A stretch of 64,000 bases of DNA from Chrysomallon squamiferum (Eukaryota; Mollusca; Gastropoda; Neomphalida; Peltospiridae), in contig CM022677.1 in assembly GCA_012295275.1 (NCBI GenBank), forward strand, positions 2,836,007 through 2,900,006, written 5' to 3'. The notes beneath the pieces are model-generated. The model was not told the DNA's origin and did no database searches. It worked only from the letters and a program-made list of their open reading frames with translations. A program made the position numbers and the translations under genes. Shown here one piece after another: positions 48,003 through 61,599 of the stretch (position 1 is the first letter of the stretch; each line of letters starts with the position of its first letter).

Positions 48003-48585
48003 GGTCATAGCTTTAGTCTGGAATAGTGTCACTTGAAAAGTGTATGGGTCATAACTTTAGGATAGTGTCACTTGAAAAGTGTATGGGTCACAGTTTTAGT
48101 CTGGAATAGTGTCACTTGAAAAGTGTATGGGTCACAGCTTTAGTCTGGGATAGACTTTAGTCTGGGATAGTGTCACTTGAAAAGTGTATGGGTCATAGTT
48201 TTAGTCTGGAATAGTGTCACTTGAAAAGTGTATGGGTCATAGCTTTAGTCTGGAATAGTGTCACTTGAAAAGTGTATGGGTCACAGTTTTAGTCTGGAAT
48301 AGTGTCACTTGAAAAGTGTATGGTCACAGCTTTAGTCTGGAATAGTGTCACTTGAAAAGTGTATGGGTCATAGTTTTAGTCTGGAATAGTGTCACTTGAA
48401 AAGTGTATGGGTCATAGCTTTAGTCTGGGATAGTGTCACTTGAAAAGTGTATGGGTCACAGTTTTAGTCTGGAATAGTGTCACTTGAAAAGTGTATGGGT
48501 CACAGTTTTAGTCTGGGATAGTGTCACTTGAAAAGTGTATGGGTCATAGCTTTAGTCTGGGATAGTGTCACTTGAAAAGTGCTCT
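48003..48585. repeat. 44-bp minisatellite, about 13 copies
   Basis: The unit AGTGTCACTTGAAAAGTGTA then TGGGTCATAGCTTTAGTCTG and GAAT. Two subtypes alternate (CATAGCTTT and CACAGTTTT), implying duplication of multi-unit blocks. Confidence 0.95.
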
Positions 48586-48639
48586 GCTGTTCTGAGTGTG
48601 TCTGGCTGACAAGTTCTGTTCTGAGAAGAGATTAGTCAG

Positions 48640-48840
48640 ATTACATTTGCTGTTAGGATTATCACTAGGATCAGGTTTAGTGTTGTATTACTTTCAGGAC
48701 TATGGTTATTGTTCACATTAAATTTAATTACCTATTTATCTTGAGAGATTTTTCATGTAAAACTTGAACAGGTTTATGATGGATGTTAGGATAAAAATTC
48801 AAAAAGCTTTCATTTCCAAAAATTTAATTGATAAAGTTTA
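48640..48840. repeat. Dispersed telomere-like element tail
   Basis: ATTTAATTACCTATTTATCTT then GAGAGATTTTTCATGTAAAA, TTTATGATGGATGTTAGGAT and CTTTCATTTCCAAAAA match the family at 113-545 and 8940-9610. Confidence 0.6.
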
Positions 48841-49351
48841 TAAGTGTGAGGAGAAAATTGCTGTCATTGTCTTTCTTGTCTTTATTATTAATATTGGTCC
48901 TTTCCCAACTGACATTGTTATTGTCGTTGTTGTTGTTGTTGTTGTCATAACCTTTATTTGTATTGATATCGCTGTCGTTGCCTTTGTTTTGATATTAGTA
49001 TTGTGGTTCTCATTTTCTTTGAATATGCTTGGTGTAGCTGTTACTCCTATATTGTTGTGGTTGTTGATGTCGTTGCTGTCAGTGTTCTGCTCATATCACT
49101 ATGATTGTTATTAGTAAATTGTCATAATTATCATCTGGTGTTCTGTTAATATTGTTGTGGTTGTTCTCATTTTGCTGTTTTTAGGGTAACTGTTATTTTT
49201 ATCATTTCGGTTAATATTATTGTTTACGTCTGTACTGTTAATCATAATGTTGTTATTGTGCAGCTGGTCTTTTCAGTCACTGTTACTGTCAGTGTTGCTA
49301 TTGAAGTTGTTTCTGGTATTTGTTGTTTTTGTCTATTATTATTATTATTAT

Positions 49352-49382
<31 letters not shown>

Positions 49383-49430
49383 TGTTTGTATTTTGTAGTA
49401 GTGTATAGTAGTCAAGTCTGTGTTTGTATT
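48841..49430. other. (GTT/ATT)-rich low-complexity sequence
   Basis: Imperfect GTTGTTATT repeats and (TAG)n at 49349-49382. Hydrophobic frames here reflect composition only. Confidence 0.7.
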
Positions 49431-49434
49431 ATTT

Positions 49435-52080
49435 TGTATTTATTTGTATGTACATATCTATGTGTATCTGTCCCTGTTTGTTGTATGTATTGGTATGTAG
49501 CATGTATATGTATCTGTGTGTGTATTATTTGTATGTATTTGTATGTACGTATCTATGTGTATCTGTCCCTGTTTGTTGTATGTATTGGTATGTAGCATGT
49601 ATATGTATCTGTGTGTGTATTATTTGTATGTATTTGTATGTACATATCTATGTGTATCTGTCCCTGTTTGTTGTATGTATTGGTATGTAGCATGTATATG
49701 TATCTGTGTGTGTATTATTTGTATGTATTTGTATGTACGTATCTATGTGTATCTGTCCCTGTTTGTTGTATGTATTGGTATGTAGCATGTATATGTATCT
49801 GTGTGTGTATTATTTGTATGTATTTGTATGTACGTATCTATGTGTATCTGTCCCTGTTTGTTGTATGTATTGGTATGTAGCATGTATATGTATCTGTGTG
49901 TGTATTATTTGTATGTACGTATCTATGTGTATCTGTCCCTGTTTGTTGTATGTATTGGTATGTAGCATGTATATGTATCTGTGTGTGTATTATTTGTATG
50001 TACGTATCTATGTGTATCTGTTCCTGTTTGTTGTATGTATTGGTATGTAGCATGTATATGTATCTGTGTGTGTATTATTTGTATGTATTTGTATGTACGT
50101 ATCTATGTGTATCTGTCCCTGTTTGTTGTATGTATTGGTATGTAGCATGTATATGTATCTGTGTGTGTATTATTTGTATGTATTTGTATGTACGTATCTA
50201 TGTGTATCTGTCCCTGTTTGTTGTATGTATTGGTATGTAGCATGTATATGTATCTGTGTGTGTATTATTTGTATGTATTTGTATGTACGTATCTATGTGT
50301 ATCTGTCCCTGTTTGTTGTATGTATTGGTATGTAGCATGTATATGTATCTGTGTGTGTATTATTTGTATGTACGTATCTATGTGTATCTGTCCCTGTTTG
50401 TTGTATGTATTGGTATGTAGCATGTATATGTATCTGTGTGTGTATTATTTGTATGTATTTGTATGTACGTATCTATGTGTATCTGTCCCTGTTTGTTGTA
50501 TGTATTGGTATGTAGCATGTATATGTATCTGTGTGTGTATTATTTGTATGTATTTGTATGTATGTGTCTATGTGTATCTGTTTGTTTGTTTGTTGTATGT
50601 ATTGTATGTAGCATGTGTATATGTATGTGTGTTATTATTTGTATTATTTGTATGTACGTATCTATGTGTATCTGTCCCTGTTTGTTGTATGTATTGGTAT
50701 GTAGCATGTATATGTATCTGTGTGTGTATTATTTGTATTATTTGTATCTATGTGTATCTGTGTATCTGTCCCTGTTTGTTGTATGTATTGGTATGTAGCA
50801 TGTATATGTATCTGTGTGTGTATTATTTGTGTGTGTATGTACGTATCTATGTGTATCTGTCCCTGTTTTTGTTGTATTGTATTGGTATGTAGCATGTATA
50901 TGTATCTGTGTGTGTATTATTTGTATGTATTTGTATGTACGTATCTATGTGTATCTGTCCCTGTTTGTTGTATGTATTGGTATGTAGCATGTATATGTAT
51001 CTGTGTGTGTATTATTTGTATTATTTGTATGTACGTATCTATGTGTATCTGTCCCTGTTTGTTGTATGTATTGGTATGTAGCATGTATATGTATCTGTGT
51101 GTATTATTATTTGTATTTGTATGTACGTATCTATGTGTATCTGTCCCTGTTTGTTGTATGTATTGGTATGTAGCATGTATATGTATCTGTGTGTGTATTA
51201 TTTGTATGTACGTATCTATGTGTATCTGTCCCTGTTTGTTGTATGTATTGGTATGTAGCATGTATATGTATCTGTGTGTGTATTATTTGTATGTACGTAT
51301 CTATGTGTATCTGTCCCTGTTTGTTGTATGTATTGGTATGTAGCATGTATATGTATCTGTGTGTGTATTATTTGTATGTATTATTTGTATGTACGTATCT
51401 ATGTGTATCTGTCCCTGTTTGTTGTATGTATTGGTATGTAGCATGTATATGTATCTGTGTGTGTATTATTTGTATGTACGTATCTATGTGTATCTGTCCC
51501 TGTTTGTTGTATGTATTGGTATGTAGCATGTATATGTATGTGTGTGTGTATTATTTGTATGTATTTGTATCTATGTGTATCTGTCCCTGTTTGTTGTATG
51601 TATTGGTATGTAGCATGTATATGTATCTGTGTGTGTATTATTTGTATGTACGTATCTATGTGTATCTGTCCCTGTTTGTTGTATGTATTGGTATGTAGTA
51701 TGTATATATGTATCTGTGTGTGTGTATTTGTATGTATTTGTATGTACGTATCTATGTGTATCTGTCCCTGTTTGTTGTATGTATTGGTATGTAGCATGTA
51801 TATGTATCTGTGTGTATTATTTGTATGTATTTGTATGTATGTATATCTATGTGTATCTGTCCCTGTTTGTTGTATGTATTGGTATGTAGCATGTATATGT
51901 ATTATCTGTGTGTATATTATTTGTATGTATTTGTATGTATTATCTGTATCTGTCCCTGTTTGTTTGTATTATGTGTATGAATGTATGTATATGTATCTGT
52001 GTGTGTATTAAGTGTATGTATTTGTATGTACTGTATGTATGTGTATCTGTCCCTGTTTGTAAAATGGATTGGTATGTGTT
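49435..52080. repeat. 95-bp minisatellite array, about 28 copies
   Basis: A 95-bp unit containing GTATGTACGTATCTATGTGT, ATCTGTCCCTGTTTGTTGTA and TGGTATGTAGCATGTATATG repeats across 2.6 kb. There are shorter variants of 85-86 bp that lack one GTATTTGTAT block, and a degenerate right end. Up to 243-codon plus frames and shorter minus frames open across it. They shift frame with each unit and are not genes. Confidence 0.97.
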
Positions 52081-52783
52081 GTTTGTATCTTTAATGTATT
52101 ATTTGCATGATGTATGGCTGATCTGTTTCCTTCCATTTATTATTTATTATGTATATTATCTAAAATATATTTATTTATTTATTTATTTATTTATATTTAT
52201 TGTATTTAATATTTCTATTCATATTTCAATTTATTTGTTCTTCAGTTTGTTTGTTCTTTTGTTTTTGTTTGCATGTATATGCCTGTGTGTGCGTGTATGT
52301 GTATGTATATGTGTATATGGTAGTTTGTGCCTATGTGTATATGCAGTGTTTGTTGTGTATGTTTGTGTATGTGTATGTGATGTGTATTATTTGTCAGTTC
52401 ATTATAAACGTGAATCACTGGGTTTTTGAATGAATTTGCGATGTATGTGTGGACCTGTTGGTCTGTTGCATTGTGGCTTTGACGTATTTGTTTCCTTATT
52501 TATTGTACAGTATGTGTTTTGATCCATTTCCCATTTAAATTAATATTAATTTTAAAAATATTTATTTATTTATTTATTTAATATTTCTATTCATATTTCA
52601 ATCATATACTTGTTTGTGAAAATCTGCCTCCGTGCGTGTTATGTTTGTGTATATGGTAGTGCCTAGCATGTATATACATCTGTCACGTGTATGTCTGTGT
52701 GAGTAGACATTATATATGAATTTGTGTCACTGTGCATGTTTATATGTAGGCGTGTGTACCTAGTGTGCCAGTACAATGAAAAC
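52081..52783. other. (TATG)-rich flank of the 95-bp array
   Basis: Degenerate TGTATGTG words and (TTTA)n. The phrase AATATTTCTATTCATATTTC occurs twice (about 52208 and 52580). No gene. Confidence 0.6.
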
Positions 52784-53034
52784 GCAGATACATAGTTAGA
52801 TGTATAGACAGATATATGTTTGTGTCACTGTGCATGTTTATATGTGTGTGTATGTAGTTAGCACGCAGATACATAGTTAGATGTATAGACAGATATATGT
52901 TTGTGTCACTGTGCATGTTTATATGTGTGTGTATGTAGTTAGCACGCAGATACATAGTTAGATGTATAGACAGATATATGTTTGTGTCACTGTGCATGTT
53001 TATATGTGTGTGTATGTAGTTAGCACGCAGATAC
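52784..53034. repeat. 81-bp minisatellite, three copies
   Basis: Units starting CAGATACATAGTTAGATGTA lie at 52784, 52865 and 52946, 81 bp apart and almost identical. The minus frame across them is a repeat artefact, since 81 is divisible by three. Confidence 0.95.
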
Positions 53035-53950
53035 ATCCTCTTTCAAGAACTAAACAATTTCATACTTAAAGCTCACAAATAAAAGTTATTTGTTTTGAAC
53101 ACAAGTCAACGCATATTATTCTGATATAGTTTTAACTGCGGGTTTGCGCGCGAACGAGCAATCCCAGATGTCAATGCAAGCCACCATTTTTAGTCTTAGC
53201 TAGTAGCACTTAACATGACAAAACATATAAATAAATAAATAAATATTATAAATAAATAAACAAACAAATAAATCGTTTACTGTTTATAACTGTACACAGA
53301 ATACCTCAGTCTGATTTTTCTATACGGAAATTTTCAAAATCATTCCATTTACTTCTTTATTGCAGATACGACGTTCGTATTATTTTAAAATCAAATCTTC
53401 AGATTTTTTATTGTTTTATAAAATTATTTCCATGTAGTTGCTGGTAAGCGTTAGTTTGACGTCTGCTGTGACTCATCTGTTCCCAGTTCTTCACGAAGTT
53501 TCTACTTGTATGTTCCTACATGAACATAAATGAATCCCTGCTGTAGACCAACACTAGAGAGTAATGAGTTCATCTCTTATTAACTACTCACAATTAACAC
53601 TAATTACTTGTATCACCATACGTACACTCTGACTTTTATAAACTTTACCACCTACAAACATACTTACTAGGAGCGTCAAACAATGTCTCATCTACTGGTT
53701 CAGCATCAGTTACCCTAAAATATCGGTTGAAAAAAAATGAAATAAAAATATGGTTTAGCTATTTTTCAACTATCCTTCTCCTCAGCTCATTTCTCTTTAA
53801 TATGACCTAATTCTGTACAACATATAATTTGGGATATTCTATATTCATAACATATATACAGTTTTCTTGTTTTTTTCAAAATTGTTTTGTGTGTATTCCG
53901 CAACAATTAGTCCTGTAGTTAATTCATGTCATGACTTGCAGACTTAAATA
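53035..53950. other. Unique intergenic sequence
   Basis: A small CpG-rich spot at 53140-53165 (GGGTTTGCGCGCGAACGAGC). Otherwise AT-rich without coding frames. Confidence 0.45.
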
Positions 53951-53951
53951 T

Positions 53952-53953
<2 letters not shown>

Positions 53954-53999
<46 letters not shown>

Positions 54000-54021
54000 G
54001 TATGTATATACATACATACAT

Positions 54022-54052
<31 letters not shown>

Positions 54053-54067
54053 CATATATATACACAT

Positions 54068-54113
<46 letters not shown>
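53954..54113. repeat. (CA)n/(TA)n compound microsatellite
   Basis: Alternating CA, TA and ATAC tracts over 160 bp. Both strands give spurious His/Thr or Cys/Val frames. Confidence 0.97.
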
Positions 54114-54115
<2 letters not shown>

Positions 54116-54219
54116 GGTGTCCTCCCAAAAGGTTGAATTTTAGCATACAATTTAAAGAAATCATTAATTTCAAGAAAATGTACTTGAGTATTAGAATGAC
54201 ATTTGAAGAAATCCAGTAT

Positions 54220-54712
54220 TACAGATATGGTTATGCTATGGTTAGAGTGAGTGTTAGTGTTTTCATTAGGGTTAAGGTTATGTTTAGTGTTAAGCTTCAG
54301 GTTCAGATTAGGTTTGGTGTTAGTATTAGAGCTTGGGTTGGGATTTGGGCTAGATTCTACATTAGGGTTAGGTTTAGGGTATTGATTAGGGTTAGCATTG
54401 GGTTTGTTTTGTGTTTACAGTTGGTGTAGGCTAGATTAGGGTTGGGTTGTATTAGGATTAAGATCAGTGTTGGCATTAAGGGTTAAGCTTTCACTATGGG
54501 TGATGATTAGGGTTTAGTATTAGGGCTGGCTTTAGGATTAGGATAGGATTCATTTGATTGTATATTTTGTTGAAGATACTTTTGATATAAAACTTGAAAA
54601 ATGTTAAGAGGAATTAAAATTAATTTCAAAATATGTATTTTAGGATAAAATTTGAAATAAGATTTATTTCAATAAGTCATTAATTTATCACACTGTTACA
54701 AGTAAGGTTAAG
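54220..54712. repeat. Degenerate telomere-like region and dispersed element
   Basis: Many GGTTAGGGTTTAGTGTTAG variants, then the ATATAAAACTTGAAAAATGT tail of the dispersed family. It leads directly into the 18-bp array. Confidence 0.6.
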
Positions 54713-55665
54713 TAGATATTTAGGGTTAAGGTTATATTTAGAGTTAAGGCTATATTTAGGGTTAAGGCTATATTTAGAGTTAAGGCTATATTTAGGGTTA
54801 AGGTTATATTTAGGGTTAAGGCTATATTTTTAGGCTATATTTAGAGGCTATATTTAGAGTTAAGGCTATATTTAGAGTTAAGGCTATATTTAGAGTTAAG
54901 GCTATATTTAGGTTAAGGCTATATTTTGAAGGCTATATTTAGGGTTAAGGCTATATTTAGGGTTAAGGCTATATTTAGGGTTAAGGCTATATTTAGGGTT
55001 AAGGCTATATTTAGGGTTAAGGCTATATTTAGAGTTAAGGCTATATTTAGGGTTAAGGCTATATTTAGAGTTAAGGCTATATTTAGAGTTAAGGTTATAT
55101 TTAGTTAAAGGTTATATTTAGGTTAAGGCTATATTTAGAAAATTTATATTTAGGGTTAAAATTATATTTAGGGTTAAGGTTATATTTAGGGTTAAATTAT
55201 ATTTAGGGTTAAGGATTATATTTCAGTTAAGGCTATTATTTAGGTTAAGGCTATATTTAGGTTAAGGCTATAAAGCTATATTTATATTAAGGTTATATTT
55301 AGGTTAAGGCTATATTTAGGGTTAAGGCTATATTTATATTTAGGTTAAGGCTATATTTAGATTTAGAGTTAAGGCTATATTTAGAGTTAAGGCTATATTT
55401 AGAGTTAAGGCTATATTTAGAGTTAAGGCTTTTATATTTAGGGTTAAGGCTATATATTTAGGTTAATTATATTTAGGTTAAGGTTATATTTAGGTTAAGG
55501 CTATATTTAGGGTTAAGGCTATATTTAGGGTTATCATATATTTATCAGTTAAGGTTATATTTAGAGTTAAGGCTATATTTAGAGTTAAGGCTATATTTAG
55601 AGTTAAGGCTATATTTAGGGTTAAGGCTATATTTAGAGTTAAGGCTATATTTAGGGTTAACATTA
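54713..55665. repeat. 18-bp telomere-like minisatellite array, about 50 units
   Basis: TTAAGGCTATATTTAGGG and TTAAGGCTATATTTAGAG units with occasional truncated units. The plus frame reads repeated KAIFRV, a repeat artefact. It is the left edge of copy B and corresponds to 1-112. Confidence 0.97.
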
Positions 55666-56514
55666 TGGATACCATTAAGATTAGGGCTATTTTTAGCATT
55701 AGGTCAGGATTGGAGTGGAGTTAGATATATGGTTAGGATTAGAGTTAGATTTAATTATCTGTTTATCTTAAGGTATTTTTTTCAAAAACAAGAACAAAAA
55801 AAAACATGAATAAATATGTTGAATATTAGGATCAAACAGGTGATGGTTAGGTTTGGGTGAAGAGTAAGAATTATGATTAGGGTTAGATAATTTAATTATC
55901 AGTATATCTTAAAAAATATTTTCTTGTGAGAAAAAATTGGGACAAAAATAAATAAATAAATAAATAAATAAATAAAATTGTTGTTTGTATTATGACAAAT
56001 TTAAAATAACTTTTCTATTTCAAAAAATTAACTATGAGTCTTAGCATATATTTTAAAATTAGTTTTATTTCAATAAATCCTTAGTATATCATACTCTTAC
56101 AAGTAAGGTTATGGATATGGTTAAGGTTATGGTTATCTTTAGGTTACTGTTAGGGTTAGGTTTAAGATTAAAATTAGCATTAAGGTTTGGTTAGGGTTAG
56201 AGTTCACATGAGGGTTATTGTAAGGATTAATTTTAGGTGTTACAGATTAAATGGGGAAAACGCAAAACAAAGTTTACATTTTCTGGCATCTGTGCATGCA
56301 CTGACCTAGGGTTTTAAAATTTCACATGTTCGTAGCTTGTTAAACAACTCATCTGTTCAGAATATTTCATCACAGTAGTTCTGTTTATTAGCTCACCTCC
56401 CCACCCACCATGATATTCTGACATATGAAAATCACAGACTTAAAATGTTGTAAAAACAGTGCAGATGAGTCATTTTGACATAAAGTGAACTGTGACACGT
56501 ATAAAGAACATTGC

Positions 56515-56660
56515 AAATGAACATGTGTGTGCCAGCATAGGATGATAAAAACATGGTGAGAACAATGAAAACTCAGACACGTATAAAGAACACTGCAAAT
56601 GAACATGTGTGTGCCAGCATAGGATGATAAAAACATGGTGAGAACAATGAAAACTCAGGT
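56515..56660. repeat. 82-bp minisatellite, two copies (copy B)
   Basis: Counterpart of 955-1255, but with two units instead of four. Confidence 0.9.
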
Positions 56661-58287
56661 TTTGATGGAATAAGATAAATCACATTCTACAGATCAGTGA
56701 TATGCAGTGCATGGGGGGGGATGTCAGAGACTTTAGATGAATCTTGGCAAAATAAGTGAAAAGTTTAAGCATAATTTTGTTAAGATTTTCACACAAAAAC
56801 ACAAAGAACATGTTTTATTGACTTATTTGAGCAAAAAACATGTTTAGACATGAAAGTTGAGATGTTTTCAAAACTATTGATCTGTTGATGCACTGAACAT
56901 TATTAATAGACTTTAAGTCAAAAGTACATTGTGCGACATCTGACTGGTTATCCCAATCAACCACACCTGTCTTTTTCCTTCTGATATATTTACCAAACAG
57001 TCATCACCATAACATATGTGAAAAAATATATTTTATTTCTGTTATTTTATAGATTAGTTTATTACTTGCAAAGGATTTTTTTAAATTTAATTTAATATAA
57101 AAGTAATTATATTCAATATAATGTTAAAATATATTAAAAGTGAAGTCTAGAATTCATTTGAACACTGAAAGCAAAAATGTGTTATAAAAAATTAGTTCTG
57201 TATTAAAACTTAACACTCTGTTTTGAAATTGACATTTAAAACTGATACTAAATGTTTGTATTTACACTTCTGGTGATTACAATAAATGGCTGGTTTAGAG
57301 CAACATTACAAGTTTAACCTTTTATTCTGAATAATTTTCACTTTGCTTTGCATCAGGTAGTGGAGATCAATCTCCTGTTTTGTCATCCAGTGTAATTTTA
57401 TAATAATGTTGAGGATATTCTGAGGGTACATGTCTATCTTGACACAATGAAATAAAATATTTTTCTCTTTAGTTCAGAATTTGGCAGTTTTTGTTTCTAA
57501 CAGACAAACCAACTCTTCATCGAACTAAAAACTTCATCTTTCTCACTGAGCCTTTCCTCTGATTTTCTAAATTGTAACCATTTTATTTACATCCAGTTAA
57601 CCCCTTTGTCTGTGGAATAAGCTGTACAAAGAGGCAACATGTTTAACTTATTGTTTCACATTCAGGAAATGTGGTGTTTTAAAAGTATATTTCTTTATGT
57701 GAGCCATTCTGACCTGTCACATTATGGCAGAACATAAATAGAAATATTTGTTTAGCCTTTCTTTAACAGAATGAACAGAATCACATAACACGTGTATGAC
57801 CTGTCTTCAGTACTTTGTGATCAGTACAGAAACAACAACATGGAGAAGTGCTGTGACTATAAAATGTTTCCTGTTTTATTCTGATTATGAATCAGAGATA
57901 CACAAGATGTAAGCTGTGGCCATGGCTTGATGTACATAACTGAACGTGTGTCTATTTACATGATCCAAAGGTAACTGAATACTCCTCCTCTGTTCAGTTT
58001 GTAAAATCTTAAGAAGCAGCAACTCCATTTTCTTGTGTAATGCACATGATTCCCCAAAGAACAAAATACTGTAAGTACAGCTTCAAACAGTGGCAATATT
58101 ATATGGAATGCTGTGATTTTAAATTATTTTGTCCAAGTACTTCATAATCTGCTTTCCTATCACTTGTCACCTGTCCTGAGTCTTTTATATCACACAAAAT
58201 ACCAGTTATATCTGGGACTGTGGAATGTGTAACTGCATTCCCTGTAGAAAACACTTCTATTGTTTGAAAGGAAACAGGTTTCTTTCT

Positions 58288-58740
58288 GTTGTTTTAACAC
58301 TGATCATGTATAAACTACACATTCAGATCAGAGCTGAGGAACTGCCTCTTAGCATTCTGCTTTGTGTTGTTTTAACACTGATCATGTATAAACTACACAT
58401 TCAGATCAGAGCTGAGGAACTGCCTCTTAGCATTCTGCTTTGTGTTGTTTTAACACTGATCATGTATAAACTACACATTCAGATCAGAGCTGAGGAACTT
58501 AGCATTCTGCTTTGTGTTGTTTTAACACTGATCATGTATAAACTACACATTCAGATCAGAGCTGAGGAACTGCCTCTTAGCATTCTGCTTTGTGTTGTTT
58601 TAACACTGATCATGTATAAACTACACATTCAGATCAGAGCTGAGGAACTGCCTCTTGATATTCTGCTTTGTGTTGTTTTGCTTTGATCATGTATAAACTA
58701 CACATTCAGAAGAAAATGCCTGTTAGCATTTTCTGTGCTT
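58288..58740. repeat. 78-bp minisatellite, six copies, expanded only in copy B
   Basis: Units starting GTTGTTTTAACACTGATCAT lie at 58288, 58366, 58444, 58516, 58594 and a degenerate one near 58672. One unit has lost six bases (GCCTCT-type deletion). Copy A has a single unit at 2884-2965. The 153-codon plus frame is a by-product, because 78 is divisible by three. Confidence 0.95.
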
Positions 58741-59577
58741 TCAGTAAAGAATAATTCAAACATACTTATTCTCTTGCTGTTTTTCTTTTTTCTGGTTCAT
58801 TGTTGTCTTGGTAATTTTTCTACTCCCTTTAGTGTTTTATTATACCAGATTTGCATACATAAATGCTTTTGACTAGTGAGTGAAAAAAAAAAAAAAAAAA
58901 AAAAGCCCTAGGCTTTTCAGCATGCAGAAATATCTACTATGTTATGATACAAAATATTTCTCCTTGTTACAGGACTGAAGAAAAAAATGAAATGAATAAA
59001 TGTCTTACTGCAGTTTTGACAGTTTTCTCTGATATAATTGTGTATTCCTTCCCAGTTGTCTCTAGCCTGGATTTTTTTTTTTTTCCCCAGTGTTCTTCTT
59101 CTTATTATTAACTTGCTTATTTTCCCCCGATAGAAACAGTGACAAGGTGATTTTTCTTTTTCCTTTGTGTGTCCACATGGTTATTAATTTTTTGTGAGGT
59201 GGTGTTTAATGTGAAGACTGCATTATGTCAGGGATATATAAATTGTAATGTTCAAGTTGTGTGTGAGCTAAAAAGACAGTTTCCTTTTAAGACTCTTGTT
59301 TTCTTTGTGGGTTTCATTTCATATACAAGTCTTACATACTTACTTGAGAATATCTTCAGTTTATTTTCAAGTAAATTAGCTACAGCTAGAAGTAAAGTTT
59401 CTACACTAACTACTGACCAGTTTTCACTCACTCCAAAGTATTCAGCCTGCTGATAGTGCTTGTCTAGGCAAATTTATATATTACATAGCTTCATTTTTCC
59501 TTTTCCTTTCTTCCTTAATTCTTTCTTTCTTTTATTTATTTCTTAATTATTTTTTATAATGATTATTTATTTTCCAG

Positions 59578-59603
59578 ATGAAACAATAACACACAGCTGT
59601 AAG
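59578..59603 (+). other. 26-nt microexon-like segment, copy B
   Basis: Identical to 3831-3856, including the TTTTCCAG acceptor and GTAAGT donor. Confidence 0.3.
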
Positions 59604-59745
59604 GTAAGTATTAGTAGGTTAAAGTAGATCTGTTTGTTAAAAGGGTTTAAAGTGGATCTTACTGTACTGCTCTGAAGTTATTATGGGTTTCTAAAACTTA
59701 TGTACATAAAGGGGGAGAGAATTGGCAGAAACAGAAAGACAGAGA

Positions 59746-59792
<47 letters not shown>

Positions 59793-61599
59793 GGTTGTTT
59801 TTGTGTGTATATGGAGTGTATTTTGGTCCTTTATAATGACATTTTTTTTTTATTCAATATTTATTTATTTTATTAACTAATTAAACTATTTAATTGCTAA
59901 TGTGTGAATTTCATTTTTCTTTCCTTCCTTATTTTATTTACTTATTTATTATTTATTTATGTGTTGTAAGATGGGTCTGTGTCCACCAAGTGTCAAATGT
60001 GTCAGTAAATATGTCTGTCTGTCTGTACACCTGATCATTAGAATTAGTTCATATGAGTGTAATGTATCTTTGTATGTGTATGTGTGTGTATATAATTTCT
60101 CTATGTATGCAGGTATTTTTGTTTCTGTATGTATGTGTCTGCATGTATATATTTATACAGATGTATGTATATATGTATGAATGTATGAGTGTGTCTGTAT
60201 TTATAGACATATGTGTGTGCATGTATTAGTATCTTGTTTTATGTACATCTGCTTAGATTCTGCATTCAGACAATTTTGTGGAAATCATTGGCACAGGAAG
60301 ATGAAGTCCAATCATGACCTCACCAACAACATCATCATCATCATCATCATTATTTCAACACAGCTGGGTGAGTATTTAATTAGATTTGTATCAGTTGTAT
60401 GATGTCTCTTCTTTAACACCAAACAAATTCCTTTATTACTTTCAGCAAAACTGTTTTTTAACTTCTGTTTTCTCTGTAGTCTTCTCCATTCTCCTTTAGC
60501 ACAAAACTGCTTTATGATATTCAGTTAGGTAATGGTATTAATAGTGCACAACATACACATTATTTACACAGAAATCTAAACCAATAACTTTCGGACTTTT
60601 AATTTTTTTTAAATCTGATTTTATTTGATAATCTTTACTATTATTATTATTTAGTTATTTATTTATTTGTATATTTTTAAATAATGTATTGTTTTAATAC
60701 TTTGTTACAAGCGATTATCGCATCACAGATCACGGAAATGGTCGAATTTGAAATTACCTGAATTAACTGTTTTATTTAGATTTAAAAAACCTTGTGATCT
60801 CTGCGAATTTATAATGCATTTATTTAACACAGCAACTGAAAATATGTTTTCTTGGTGCAAAACTGGTAAAATACCTAAAATTTCCTAAATAAATAAATTA
60901 TTTAAACAATTAATAAATATGACAACTTGGCTTCGGCAGTTTACGTAAACCAAATGAAGAGACTAAGCTATAATCTATATCTGTATATAAACATTGATTT
61001 ATAAACGTACTTTTAATAGTCACATATTATCTCATAAAAGATAAAACATGAAAATCATTAACTGAAATTAAATTGATTAACGCCTTCAATATAAAACTAT
61101 TATAAATATTTAAATAAATAAATTGCAAATTAGTAACTGGTTCTGGTTAGTCGGAATGTGTTTTTATTATCACACCCAAGCAACCAAAACCGGTTAACAA
61201 CAAAAGTACTTAACCGTTTAATGTTCTGAATAATTGTATCAATATTGAATAAGACATGGTCTTGTTTATTTTTTATCATACTTTTTCTTTTAATTTTTAT
61301 ATCTAGAAATGTCAACTTCAACTTTCCGATTTTATTGACAGAAACTATCTCAACCCTTATCCTAAGTTTACGGTTACAGAACGTTTTGTCACAACGAATA
61401 GAACTGTATTAATTCTTCGTGACATCGCATGTTACGGCAATGGCCGAACTAGTCTTAATCAAATGACGATTATTGACAGAATAAATGTGTATGGTTTAAT
61501 AATGTTATGCAGGAAGAAAAAGACAAATTCTAAAAAAATGTCATCAAATTTTTTTAAAATTATATAAATGCTTTACAAAATAAACAAACAATTTAATAA

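Noticed and set aside
50161-50892. 243-codon Cys/Tyr/Val-rich frame and similar ones in the 95-bp array
   Set aside because: Frames jump with each 95-bp unit, both strands give equivalent frames, and the composition follows the TGTATG repeat.
58225-58686. 153-codon frame in copy B
   Set aside because: It exists only because the 78-bp unit is divisible by three. The single-unit version in copy A does not resemble a protein.
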